A stretch of DNA of 64,000 nucleotides from Providencia rettgeri (GCF_013255915.1 NZ_CP053896.1:1550001-1614000); one strand, 5' to 3'. Shown: positions 37,602-46,041, numbered from the stretch's first letter. A program made the numbers and translations. The notes: generated by a model from the letters alone, not told the origin.

Positions 37602-37931
37602 TTGAATACCTAAGTAGGGTTGATTTAATGATGTATTATAGCGCCGAGAATATGGCACTTACACAAATGGCAATCACTGAACCGATAATGACAATTACTC
37701 TCAAGTTACATGCCTAATTTTTTAGCTTTTCTATCAGTATGTAAAAAGTAGTAAGCTATTTACACCATCGAGAAAAAATAGAGGATTTATACTATCAAAT
37801 AGTAACGCTATCTAACAGCAAAAAGCTACCGTTATGGTGTGGCTTATCATCTATTTCAAAATACAAGTTGATATTCAGGTGAAATGAGATATCTAATTTC
37901 ACTTTTTTATAAAAAAGAAAACCCGCACCTT
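37602..37931. other. Gap between GT25 gene and insertion sequence
   Basis: AT-rich with no gene seen. Its right end (GAAAACCCGC, 37917-37926) is one arm of a terminator whose other arm lies beyond the insertion sequence. Confidence 0.45.
37917..37926. terminator. Left arm of a terminator split by the insertion sequence
   Basis: GAAAACCCGC is complementary to GCGGGCTTTTC at 39138-39148. Removing the element would rebuild a hairpin with a short loop. Confidence 0.6.
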
Positions 37932-37979
37932 TGAAGTGACCCCCAATAGTTGGACTACCAATTATTGGGGGTCACTTCA
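37932..37979. repeat. 48-bp near-perfect palindrome at the insertion sequence end
   Basis: TGAAGTGACCCCCAATA and its exact complement lie at the two edges, with a partly paired centre. The right end of the element lacks the outer ACTTCA complement, so this end looks like two ends joined head to head or a deletion scar. Confidence 0.65.
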
Positions 37980-38585
37980 GTTTCTGATAACTAGGATTTC
38001 GGTATTGCCAACCTTGATCACTGTGTAACAATGGCTTTTGTGCTTTGGTTAATCGAGATAATCCACTTTTTAGCATCTCCATGACCAACGTTAAGCGAGT
38101 GTTTTTAGCAACTCTATACGCGACAACTTCTTGATTATATAAATCAATTATGGGCGACAGATAAACTTTTTGTTCATTCACTTTAAACTCTGTCACATCT
38201 GTGACCCACTTTTCATTCGGCTTGGCTGCCGTAAAATTTCGATTGAGATAATTTGGCGCTGTTTTACCCATATCACCCCGGTATGAGCGATATTTTTTCG
38301 GTCTGACTGTCGACTTTAAATTAAGTAATCCCATTAATCGCTGAACTGTTTTATGGTTGAGGCTAATCCCTTCATTTTTCAGCGTTAAATGAATACGTCT
38401 GTAGCCATAACGCCCTTTATGCTCATGATAAATAGACTCAATCCGTGCCAGCTCTTTCTCATAGCTCACAGGTTTCTTAAGTGCGCTAACATGATAATAA
38501 AACACACTTTTTGCAAGTTTTAATGCACAGAGTAAGTGTTTTAAGGGATATTTATTTTTCAGAGCTAAAACAACTAACGTTTTTT
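37972..38585 (-). pseudogene. orfB of the insertion sequence, truncated transposase
   Basis: Integrase-core (rve) domain with HKGRYGYRRIHL, the first Asp in WVTDVTEF and the second in LLHSDQGWQY. It ends at YQKLK, running into the terminal repeat, so about 80-100 residues with the catalytic Glu are missing. The reading frame upstream of the first ATG is open back to the A6 run of orfA (38580-38585), which fits a -1 frameshift fusion. Confidence 0.82.
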
Positions 38586-39080
38586 CTTTGCTTGGCGTCG
38601 TTTTATCTGTTCCAGCTCTTCCAACTTTTTTAGGACAGCATTTTCCGCACGTAGATACGCCAGTTCTTCTTTAAGTTCTTCGAGTGTTTTTTCATCATCA
38701 GAACGTACAGGTGTTATACGTGGGTGTTTCATTGACGGTCGTCCTCTGGGTCCACATTCAAGCCCTTTGAATCCATTTTCATTATATCTATCAAGCCAGA
38801 TAGATAGGATGCCAGGCGTCGTTAAGTTTAGAATGGCGCTAGTGTGACCGAGAGACCAGTCGTTTGTCCACATAAGTTTCAGTGCTTGAAATCTTGCATT
38901 TGCACAACGTAAATGGGGAGTGGGCTGGAAAGCATTATTTCCATGAATAGCAACGACTTGAGCCCAATATCGAATTTGCCGAGAGGGTATCGAATATATT
39001 TTAGAAAGTTTTCGAGACGCTTCACCAGCTAGACATTGGTTAGCAATGATAATTTTTAAATCGCGACTGTATTTTGACAC
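38574..39080 (-). CDS. orfA of the insertion sequence, helix-turn-helix protein
   Basis: About 168 residues from a GTG at 39080 (VSKYSRDLK), with two helix-turn-helix regions and a C-terminal leucine-zipper-like coiled coil (LEELKEELAYLRAENAVLKKL). It ends QAKKKR just after an A6 slippery run, where IS3 elements shift -1 to make the OrfAB transposase. An upstream ATG at 39128 would begin in the terminal repeat. Confidence 0.82.
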   Translation of the reverse strand: MSKYSRDLKIIIANQCLAGEASRKLSKIYSIPSRQIRYWAQVVAIHGNNAFQPTPHLRCANARFQALKLMWTNDWSLGHTSAILNLTTPGILSIWLDRYNENGFKGLECGPRGRPSMKHPRITPVRSDDEKTLEELKEELAYLRAENAVLKKLEELEQIKRRQAKKKR

Positions 39081-39137
39081 AAAAAGACCCCCAGTAATTG
39101 GTAGTCCAACTATTGGGGGGCACTTCACATTGAGTTA

Positions 39138-39148
39138 GCGGGCTTTTC
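39138..39148. terminator. Right arm of the split terminator
   Basis: GCGGGCTTTTC, partner of 37917-37926. In the original order the hairpin would have lain downstream of the minus-strand SEFIR gene. Confidence 0.6.
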
Positions 39149-39349
39149 AGTCTTCTTTGGACGTCCTTAGAAGATAATTTGGTGGAGCTGGCTTGAAGCT
39201 CCTCCCCAATACAACTAGTTGATTCTTCTATCTATGTCGATGAAGTTAATGGCACAATAGTGTGGCACAGCTGGTTTGCGGCTGCAAGAGTGAGGGGTAT
39301 TGAGGTTTGTATTGAGTTCAACTCCCTTTATGCGGAGCTGAATTGATAT

Positions 39350-40786
39350 TTATGGTATAGTTGAAAGCTTCTGATATCCAAGTAATGATTCAGGATCAAT
39401 TGATTCAAATTGCCAACGTGGTAAATCTTTTCGATTGCTTTTAAATGAACCCATTAATAAATCTAGGTCTGAAACGCTTTCAATCAATAGTAGGCTTTTA
39501 ATTTTATCAAAGTAAGATTTTGAGGATGCTCTAGCAAATATTTCAAAAGTTTGATTGAAACGCCCTTTATATACTAAAGTGTCAGGATACCAGAGGAAGT
39601 ACGTGCTACCATTTTGGATTACTGATCGAATGTATAAAAGAAAATCAGCTTGCATTACGTGCTCAAAACTAATGTTAGCATGGGTACTTCGTTGTTTTAA
39701 TAAATCAGCGGATAGTGATAGACGGTTAAGTTTTAGTCTTATATTTCTATGTTCTAATGAGATAAGGTGCTCACGAAAAATATCATATCCAACCATTGAG
39801 TTTCTGTTAAAGTCAGAAATGTCACCAACATAGTATTGCTGCGTTAAAAATTTGTTTAATAACTCGAACCTTTCGTTTTTGATTAAAATAGCCACTATGT
39901 ACAAGTACATTTCATGGATTATAAACTTGAAGTTATCAAAGTCATATTCAGACCATCGGTTAACATTGGCTGGTCTATATCTATATGGGATTAAAGCCTC
40001 GAAAAAACGGTGAAGTTTGATTATATTTTCTTCTGTTGCTGCATATTGTGCGATATTTGAAAATAGTGAGATAGCTTCATCTCTGAATGGTAGAAATTTG
40101 TCTATATTACCAATTAGTTGATCATCAAATTCGCCATTTCTTTCTGTAATTCTGAAATTTTCAAGATTATTGGAAAATATTGTTAGGTACTCATCAATAG
40201 CACCAGTCATGAATGATTTATTTTCACGGATAGCAGTGATAGCTCTTTTATAGCTGGCAGTTGTTCCAAGCGTGATACTATCTGAATCATCAAGAAATGA
40301 TGGGCGTTTTCCTATTTCAGGTTTAACAAATAGAGGTTTGTCATAAATCCAGCGTAAAAGTTGCTCAAAGCCTTCGTTATAGTTGTCTTGTTCACTGAAA
40401 TCAATATACATCCGAGATTTGTAATAAACAGGCAAGTATGCTTTTCCACTACTATCTTTTTCTGTAACAATAGCGACAAATTTGCTTTGCTCTTGCTGCT
40501 GGTATACTTCACTCGATATGATCTGTGTTTCTGTGCCAACTCCGCCAGCTCTGCCATTTGCTTTTTCAGCATACATTTTATCACTGATGATTATTACTTT
40601 TTGTATTTCAGGATCAGTAACCATTTTTTCCATGAATGCAATGGCATCATGGCCTTCTTTTAGATCCCATTTGTCTAAGATGGCCTCAACTCCAGACTCT
40701 CTTAATTCAGTTGCTAAATTTAGCACAAATTGCTCGTGGTCAGGATTAGACCAGCTATACGATATGAATAATTTAGGGTTATCCAT
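39350..40786 (-). CDS. SEFIR/TIR-domain protein, antiphage defence candidate
   Basis: 478 residues. The N-terminal ~150 is a SEFIR domain: KLFISYSWSNPDHEQFV starts the fold, then ILDKWDLKEGHD, VIIISDKMYAEKA, and GGVGTETQIISSEVY, where Glu86 or Glu93 may be the catalytic Glu of NAD-cleaving TIR-like enzymes. The remaining ~330 residues are mostly helical and have no recognised fold; they probably sense infection. A single-gene SEFIR system with NADase action is known from Bacillus. The gene is divergent from the 86-residue protein. Low GC and an element setting suggest transfer. Confidence 0.8.
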   Translation of the reverse strand: MDNPKLFISYSWSNPDHEQFVLNLATELRESGVEAILDKWDLKEGHDAIAFMEKMVTDPEIQKVIIISDKMYAEKANGRAGGVGTETQIISSEVYQQQEQSKFVAIVTEKDSSGKAYLPVYYKSRMYIDFSEQDNYNEGFEQLLRWIYDKPLFVKPEIGKRPSFLDDSDSITLGTTASYKRAITAIRENKSFMTGAIDEYLTIFSNNLENFRITERNGEFDDQLIGNIDKFLPFRDEAISLFSNIAQYAATEENIIKLHRFFEALIPYRYRPANVNRWSEYDFDNFKFIIHEMYLYIVAILIKNERFELLNKFLTQQYYVGDISDFNRNSMVGYDIFREHLISLEHRNIRLKLNRLSLSADLLKQRSTHANISFEHVMQADFLLYIRSVIQNGSTYFLWYPDTLVYKGRFNQTFEIFARASSKSYFDKIKSLLLIESVSDLDLLMGSFKSNRKDLPRWQFESIDPESLLGYQKLSTIP

Positions 40787-40940
40787 GAGTTTATCAATTC
40801 CAAAAAACAGATTAAGTAGTCAGATTGAATTATAACCGCTTGGAGATGAAAGGGAACCCTAAAAATACTACATGTAGTTATTTACATGAAGTTTGTAATA
40901 CAATATATTGAAAGTTGACTTAAACTTAAAGGAGTAAGAA

Positions 40941-41201
40941 ATGACAGTCAATAAGAAGCAAAGTTCGAAGCAGTTAGCATCTCAGGCAGCTAAAACTATT
41001 CAAAGCAAAAATGCATCCCAAATCAAAAAAACCTTAGCAGCTTCAGTTCTTTCGCAATCAAGTAGCTCGAAGCAAACAGGGGCAGATATGGAAACTATTG
41101 CATCTAATGTGTTAAAAAGCACAAAGTATAGTGACGAAACTAAAACTTTTGCTGCATCGGTGTTATCACAGGCAAATAAAGAACGTACTAGTAAAAAATA
41201 A
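40941..41201 (+). CDS. Small lysine/serine-rich protein with internal repeat
   Basis: 86 residues, very basic, built from two copies of a ~30-residue unit: SKNASQIKKTLAASVLSQ and STKYSDETKTFAASVLSQ, each starting after an A-x-x-(A/V)-(A/L)-K helix. AAGGAG precedes the ATG. It has no signal or membrane segment. I have seen similar small proteins in accessory DNA of Gram-negative bacteria but know no function. It is divergent from the SEFIR gene, so it could be a partner or a plain passenger. Confidence 0.7.
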   Translation: MTVNKKQSSKQLASQAAKTIQSKNASQIKKTLAASVLSQSSSSKQTGADMETIASNVLKSTKYSDETKTFAASVLSQANKERTSKK

Positions 41202-41254
41202 ACTATTTGGTGTATGCAAGCCCATCAGATTTGGGCTTGCTATTATGTGTGGAG

Positions 41255-41707
41255 TTATTTGGAATCAGCTTTCTGTTTCCAGTAAAGTTGTCTACTATCG
41301 TCAATGCTATATGTACCATCAGCGTTTTCTTTTGTTATGACTAGTAGCATTGATTCGCCAAGGTAGCGTTGTGATGGCTTATCCCCTAAGTTTGCGGCTT
41401 CTTCTAACAATTTGATAGCTTTTTCAGTATTCTGTTCAACAAGGTATCCTCTCTCATGCATTATTCCTAGTATTCTTAATGCGTCCAATTGCTTACGTTG
41501 AGCATTTGACTGTAGTTGTGCCAAATCTTTACAACTATAAATGCCGGGATCAAAATCAACGCCTTCATTCTCTAAGTCTTGTTGTGACGGAAAGGTAATG
41601 TTGCAGTTCTTTGTGTTAGAAGATTGATTTGAAGCAATGGCACTTTGGCAACTGATACTAACGGTCACAAACAATAATGTGGTTGATACTATACTTTTAA
41701 AGTTCAT
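41255..41707 (-). CDS. Secreted Sel1/TPR-repeat-like protein
   Basis: About 150 residues from the ATG at 41707, which has GGAA at the right distance; a TTG at 41719 is less likely. A signal peptide (about 1-25, ending AIA) precedes a Cys-containing region (NCNITF, GIYSCKDL) and one to two Sel1-like units (LRILGIMHERGYLVEQNTEK then AIKLLEEAANLGD). It is the last gene of a minus-strand group with 41771 and 42529. Sel1 proteins often bind partners; an immunity or inhibitor role is possible. Confidence 0.65.
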   Translation of the reverse strand: MNFKSIVSTTLLFVTVSISCQSAIASNQSSNTKNCNITFPSQQDLENEGVDFDPGIYSCKDLAQLQSNAQRKQLDALRILGIMHERGYLVEQNTEKAIKLLEEAANLGDKPSQRYLGESMLLVITKENADGTYSIDDSRQLYWKQKADSK

Positions 41708-41770
41708 AAATAATTCCAATAGTGGTTTTTATTTTATGTAGCCATAAGTAATCCTTAAGGCTACATTTAT

Positions 41771-42523
41771 TTATTTTTGCGTATTATCTTTCGGTTTTAT
41801 AAACCCTTGACCTGCAAGATTGCCAATTTGTTTGCCGAATACCTTGCCTGCGGCAGCTCCAATTCCACCACCAATGATTGTGCCAACACCGGGGAGGATG
41901 AATGAACCGATGATTGCTCCTGCTTTGGCTCCCGCAACAAAGCCGCCTACGTTACCTGCCAATTCGCCATACTTCGCTTCCTTACTGTCAATTTGACCAG
42001 AAACAACACCAATATCAACGTTAACTTGCAGGATCTCATCAAAGTTATCACAGGGAAGGTTGGCAAGTTGATAATTGGAAAAGTCAGCTAATAACTTGTT
42101 AGGTGGTACACCTTGGTTAATGAGTTCATCACAGACGCCAAGCATTAAGTCAAGACCAAACCCACGGTATAAACGAGTGATCTTTCTAACCAGTGGATTC
42201 TCATCATATTGTTTAGTGATGGTGTCTCGTATAGTTTTACCCAGTGGGTTTAAAAATAGATTATAGAGATGAGCAGCTTGACTTAGCCAATTATCATTAT
42301 CCGCTAGCATAGCTGTAACTGTATTGATGCTTTTCTCTCTTTGCTCATCAGTTAGTTTTAAGTGGATATAAAGCTCCGAATTGTTCGCTTCGCAAAGTGA
42401 TTTGCACAGTGTGTAGGGTATATCGACAAGACTGTCAGTATCATCTTCTTTTTCTATGAATTCGGTAGCTTGCATTATCATGATAGTTAATGCAGTGGCT
42501 TCAATGCGTTGAAAGTCGTCCAT
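41771..42523 (-). CDS. Unknown protein with C-terminal glycine-zipper segment
   Basis: 250 residues. The first ~190 are soluble and helical. The last ~55 are a glycine-zipper hydrophobic region (GGFVAGAKAGAIIGSFILPG, then GIGAAAGKVFGKQIGNLAGQ) that could insert in membranes. There is no signal peptide. Such tails are seen in toxins, effectors and stress proteins. It begins 5 bp after the stop of the 82-residue gene. I do not recognise the family. Confidence 0.65.
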   Translation of the reverse strand: MDDFQRIEATALTIMIMQATEFIEKEDDTDSLVDIPYTLCKSLCEANNSELYIHLKLTDEQREKSINTVTAMLADNDNWLSQAAHLYNLFLNPLGKTIRDTITKQYDENPLVRKITRLYRGFGLDLMLGVCDELINQGVPPNKLLADFSNYQLANLPCDNFDEILQVNVDIGVVSGQIDSKEAKYGELAGNVGGFVAGAKAGAIIGSFILPGVGTIIGGGIGAAAGKVFGKQIGNLAGQGFIKPKDNTQK

Positions 42524-42528
42524 GTTAA

Positions 42529-42777
42529 CTATCCCAGAAATTTATGAAAGAAACCGGACAATCCATCAACGTGTTCGTCAGTGAGGTTATCCCCAATCAT
42601 TGAGATGTGTTCAGATGAACCATCGACAACATCATGCAACGTCATACCTTGAAAATCGGGTATAGACATGGCTTGGAATGAACCTGTTGAACTCAAGTAG
42701 TCAACACCGCCAAAAACGTTAGGTCTGGCAAAGCCTTCTAGCTGTCCCATATCACCGTGAAAACATTTCAGTGTCAC
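42529..42777 (-). CDS. Small hypothetical protein
   Basis: 82 residues from a GTG, or 73 from the ATG at 42750. It is acidic and glycine-rich (VFGGVDYLSSTGSFQAMSIPDF, then DLTDEHVDGL-like), and not recognised. It is tightly linked to the glycine-zipper gene. Its start abuts the place where the DUF927 gene is cut, so its upstream part or promoter may have been lost or exchanged. Confidence 0.5.
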   Translation of the reverse strand: MTLKCFHGDMGQLEGFARPNVFGGVDYLSSTGSFQAMSIPDFQGMTLHDVVDGSSEHISMIGDNLTDEHVDGLSGFFHKFLG

Positions 42778-42787
42778 CTAAGGTGCT

Positions 42788-43746
42788 AGTGTGGCCTAGA
42801 GACTCTCCAGTTGCTCCTGAGAGGTTATAATGGGTCGAGCAAGCAAAGAGCAAACCGTTCTGGTGGGGCGGCATCGTTGAAAACATGGAGGCTCATTTTT
42901 GTTTCAGCAGGTGAAGTTTCCTTATCTAATTTAATGAGCCAAGCAGGCAAAATGGTCAAGGCGGGACAAGAAGTTCGTTTTATCGACATTCCTGCAGATG
43001 CTGGAAAAGGGTTAGGTCTTTTTGAAGAACTTCATGGTTTTTCTGATGCGGCAAGTTTTGCTGAAATGTTAAATAGCAATAGCAAGCAGTACCATGGTGT
43101 CGCTTCCAGAGCGTTCTTGAAGGCGTTAGCGGGTAATAAGGTTGAGTACTCGATAAAGCTAAGGGAGCTGATGACAGCGTTTTTACAATATGTACCCGAT
43201 AATGCGGATGGACAGATAAAACGCGCTGCAAATCGGTTTGCTCTCGTTGCGGCAGCGGGAGAATTGGCGGCAAACATTACTGGCTGGGAAGAGGGCGAGG
43301 CTTTTCGTGGGGTAAAAACCTGTTTTGATGCATGGCTGTTAGAAAGAGGCGAAGGCTCACACGAATCTAACCAAGCACTTGAAGTTGTTAGAGGTCGATT
43401 ACTCAAATGGGGAGACTCTCGATTTGGACAAAATATGAATGGACCTGTTTGGGGTTGCAAAGATGGCAACGACTTTTGTGTTTTCCCTGAATCGTTTCGC
43501 AACGATATTTGTCAGGGACTTGACCATAAAAGTGTCACCAACATATTGGTTGAATTAGGTTTTTTACCTAACAAATCATCAGTAACTAAGCGATTGCAGG
43601 GTGGTGGTCTCCGCCGCGTGTACCCTATATCAGGGAAAATACTCGATGTTGAGCAAGCAGAAGAGCAAAAACCCTATGTTGTATCAGGTACACGCTTAGG
43701 CCAAAGCGATGAGGAGAGTGAGGTACTGGAAAGCTATACAGTTTAA
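42788..43746 (+). pseudogene. C-terminal part of a DUF927-family (helicase-like) element protein
   Basis: About 319 codons open from 42790, with no ATG near the beginning; the first residues read CGLETLQLLLRGYNGSSKQ. Matching features of DUF927 proteins are NRSGGAASLKTWRLIF, VRFIDIPADAGKGLGLFEEL and NILVELGFLP. The N-terminal half, with the Walker A, is missing, so it cannot be a working ATPase. The family is common on phage-like and integrative elements. A smaller relic is at 30458. Confidence 0.8.
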
Positions 43747-43757
43747 TCATGAAAGTT

Positions 43758-43785
43758 AACAAGGGGAGGGTTACCTCTCCTTGTT
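43758..43785. terminator. Hairpin after the DUF927 gene
   Basis: AACAAGGGGAGG and CCTCTCCTTGTT form a 12-bp stem with one mismatch or wobble. No clear T run follows. Confidence 0.6.
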
Positions 43786-44016
43786 ACGTTACACCACCAG
43801 CGGGATGTAACAAAAAGTGCTTCAATGTCAGCTTGTATCGTTGTTACGCGTGTAACGCAACTAAATACGTAATAATAGAAATAACGTTTAGATTAACTTT
43901 TAGTCTGTTCTAATTTTCGTTCAGATACGTATTTTTATGACGTAACAGTCGTAACAGCGATACACGTTGATATCATGGTCATTCGTTGTAACGTTCTCTT
44001 ATAATGTAACGTTACA
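43783..44016. repeat. Cluster of GTAAC/GTTAC words, possible iterons
   Basis: About ten copies of GTAAC or its complement lie in 235 bases, several in pairs (GTAACAGTCGTAAC, GTAACGTTAC). Chance would give well under one. The cluster follows a replication-type DUF927 gene, so an origin or a protein-binding array of the element is possible. Confidence 0.5.
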
Positions 44017-44343
44017 CTCCCGCAGTAGCCGACAACATTCCCAATCTCGATTTCGTAAGTAGGGGTCAGTTTGGATGTCGAAAATTACTGTACGTTAAGG
44101 CTGTTTTTTAACCTTCCTGTAATACATGACTTTTTGGTGTCGTTCCTGATAAGCTTACTTACCTTTGTATTTGCCGAGTATATGAGCGCGTTCAACACTC
44201 CAGTTTTTGCCGCTGACGACGACTTACCAGCGATTTTTTAAGGCCACACTGATAATCGTAACTGAACTAAGAGTTAACTTATTGTAAATCCACTAATGGT
44301 TGATCTAGCCTAAGTTAAATTAACAACTAATTAAGAGGTCATT

Positions 44344-44822
44344 ATGGCTGATATTATTTATTTAACAATGAAAGGTAATAAACAAGGGTTAATTTCTGCG
44401 GGTTGTTCAAGTTATGATTCTATAGGTAACAGATATCAAGATAATCACACGGATGAAATACTGGTTTACTCAACAACGTATGAGCTAGCAAGAAAACAAA
44501 ACGTCTCTCATGCCCCGTTTATCATGGTCAAAGCCGACGATAAATCCTCAGCACTATTACTCTCTGCTATATCTCATAATGAAGTATTAGATTGTGTTTT
44601 TGAGTACTACCGTGTTGATAAAAGCGGTAAATTGATGCCTTATAAAAAATAAGATTAACAAAAGCCAGTATTGTTAGAATTACAAACGAATCACCCAGCT
44701 CTCTAACTGAAAATGAGCTACAGTCATTTGAGAAAGTTTCGCTTTTATACGAAAGCATTTCTTACACTCACATTCAGGCTAATGCATCGGGATATAGCAT
44801 TCGAAATGAAGCGATAATGTAG
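44344..44822 (+). pseudogene. hcp: hcp, type VI secretion tube protein, frameshifted
   Basis: The N-terminal 102 codons read as Hcp (ADIIYLTMKGNKQGLISAGC, then SYDSIGNRY). They stop at TAA after an A6 run near 44650. Shifting -1 there restores KIRLTKASIVRI ... LLYESISYTHIQANASGYSI, the Hcp C-terminus, for a total of about 159 residues, the normal length. Hcp forms the T6SS tube and carries effectors. Either the gene is broken or slippage on the A run yields some full product. The effector gene follows directly. Confidence 0.82.
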
Positions 44823-44829
44823 GTAAAAC

Positions 44830-45408
44830 ATGAAAATCAATGACGTATATTTCAATCGCTTTAATGTTCCGATTGTGTCATCACCACAACCATACATAGC
44901 CTCATTGATAGAAGACCCTGTTAAAATATTTGTAATAGTTAACTACAATTGGGGTATTGGCCATACTGGTTTAGTTGTGGGAGAAGGCGAAGACGCTTTA
45001 CTCTATGACCCGTCAGGCGGCTATTCCGAGTGCCCCTCAAAAGAATGCTATAACAATATCGAAGAATACCGCACCCCTCGGGGTTCAGGGGAGTTTTTCC
45101 ATTATCCTGAATTCAATTGGGATGATTATCTGTCTTTTCAGTTGTGGGATGGTCAAGACGTCCAAATAATTGAATTTACAGTACCCAGAGAGCAAGCAGA
45201 AAAAATCACCGAGCTAATTTATAATTATGGTACTGCGGGTTGGGCTATGTGTGCTGACACTGTTTTTTATGTTTTGAAAGAAAGTGGCGGCATATTTAAT
45301 GCACTTGAAGAAAACAAACTATTTCGTGAAGACCCTTGGACATTCAGAGATAAGCTAATAGAACTGCATTACCCTAAGCGCGGAGGTATTTTATCCGGTG
45401 CGTATTAA
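44830..45408 (+). CDS. Papain-like (permuted NlpC/P60) T6SS effector candidate
   Basis: 192 residues, no signal peptide. His45 in GIGHTGLVVG, Asp60 in LLYDPSGGY and Cys141 in WAMCADTVFYVL give the His-Asp-Cys order of permuted NlpC/P60 or LRAT-like hydrolases. These cleave peptidoglycan peptides or lipids. It begins 7 bp after the hcp reading frame and overlaps a membrane protein gene, the classical hcp-effector-immunity layout. The substrate is unknown. Confidence 0.7.
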   Translation: MKINDVYFNRFNVPIVSSPQPYIASLIEDPVKIFVIVNYNWGIGHTGLVVGEGEDALLYDPSGGYSECPSKECYNNIEEYRTPRGSGEFFHYPEFNWDDYLSFQLWDGQDVQIIEFTVPREQAEKITELIYNYGTAGWAMCADTVFYVLKESGGIFNALEENKLFREDPWTFRDKLIELHYPKRGGILSGAY

Positions 45409-45865
45409 AAATAGATTTTTAATCTTATTCCTGTCTCTTTCCCTTAGCGTGGCATTTTTCTATTTAGAAACCGTGCATGAGTATTTCTTCAAATTTTACC
45501 CTCACGCGATAAATTCAAAACTGGCAATTGAGTACCAAAAAACGTTTTCTTTGGCGCTTTTTATCTATTTGATTGCCTTTCTTTTTTTTGTTATTTATGC
45601 GTCACAAAAAGAACTAAAAATAAATAAAAAATACCGATTGGTAGCTTATATCTTAGTTCCTTATCTGATAAATATCAGCGTATGGGGGATTAATGAATTT
45701 CAACCAAACAGATACACATTAACATCTAAAATGCTTTCAGATTTATTCATTACTTCCTACATCATTCATTTTATTTTTCTTATTCCCATCGTGGCTTATC
45801 TAGCAGACTATGTGATAAGAAACATGGTATTTAGAAACAAAAGTGAACTGAAAGAATTCTTTTAA
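45398..45865 (+). CDS. Membrane protein, immunity candidate for the effector
   Basis: 155 residues with four predicted helices (about 7-25, 47-67, 80-100, 118-142). It starts at a GTG inside the last codons of the effector gene, 11-bp overlap, so the two are co-translated. Four-helix membrane proteins often protect against cell-wall or membrane-acting T6SS effectors. No family recognised. Confidence 0.65.
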   Translation: MRIKNRFLILFLSLSLSVAFFYLETVHEYFFKFYPHAINSKLAIEYQKTFSLALFIYLIAFLFFVIYASQKELKINKKYRLVAYILVPYLINISVWGINEFQPNRYTLTSKMLSDLFITSYIIHFIFLIPIVAYLADYVIRNMVFRNKSELKEFF

Positions 45866-45873
45866 ATTTAGGC

Positions 45874-45899
45874 AAAAAAAAGCCCTTCACATGAAGGGC
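45874..45899 (-). terminator. Terminator for minus-strand transcription (integrase side)
   Basis: GCCCTTCA, loop CA, TGAAGGGC, with eight A on the left, which is a U run on the minus strand. It ends transcription from the integrase gene and may also slow the immunity transcript. Confidence 0.75.
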
Positions 45900-46041
45900 A
45901 ATTGAGATAAGGTTTAGGTAAGTTTCGTCGACTGAGACGAGACAAAGGTAAAAGGTTAAAAAATAGTCTTAACGTACAATAATTTTCGATACCCAAATTG
46001 GCCCCAAGTAGACTAAAAGTAGTCTATTGGTTTATCCACTA

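Larger units (their letters stand above)
37932..39127 (-). mobile_element. IS3-family (IS150-like) insertion sequence, internally deleted
   Basis: It is bounded by related ends beginning TGAAGTG(A/C)CCCCCAATAG with TTGGAC inside, in inverted orientation (37932 side and 39086-39127). It has orfA and orfB in a -1 frame relation. It is only about 1.2 kb because the end of orfB is gone, including the third acidic residue of the DDE triad. The 3-bp flanks (CTT and CAT) do not match as a target duplication, which fits a rearranged left end. It cannot move by its own transposase. Confidence 0.8.
43747..44343. other. Gap between DUF927 gene and hcp
   Basis: It holds the hairpin and GTAAC cluster above. 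From about 44060 to 44241 there are open stretches on both strands (for example EYMSAFNTPVFAADDDLPAI on plus) that may be gene scraps. I cannot assign them. Confidence 0.4.

Noticed and set aside
39196-39343. Open stretch reading VDEVNGTIVWHSWFAAARVR on plus
   Set aside because: No start codon and not recognised; may be a gene scrap or chance, so not listed as a gene.
40361-40835. Two plus-strand frames of 100 and 117 codons
   Set aside because: Both are antisense to the SEFIR gene and have no ribosome site.
43783-44016. CRISPR array
   Set aside because: The repeated words are only 5-7 bases and unevenly spaced; there are no cas genes in the window.
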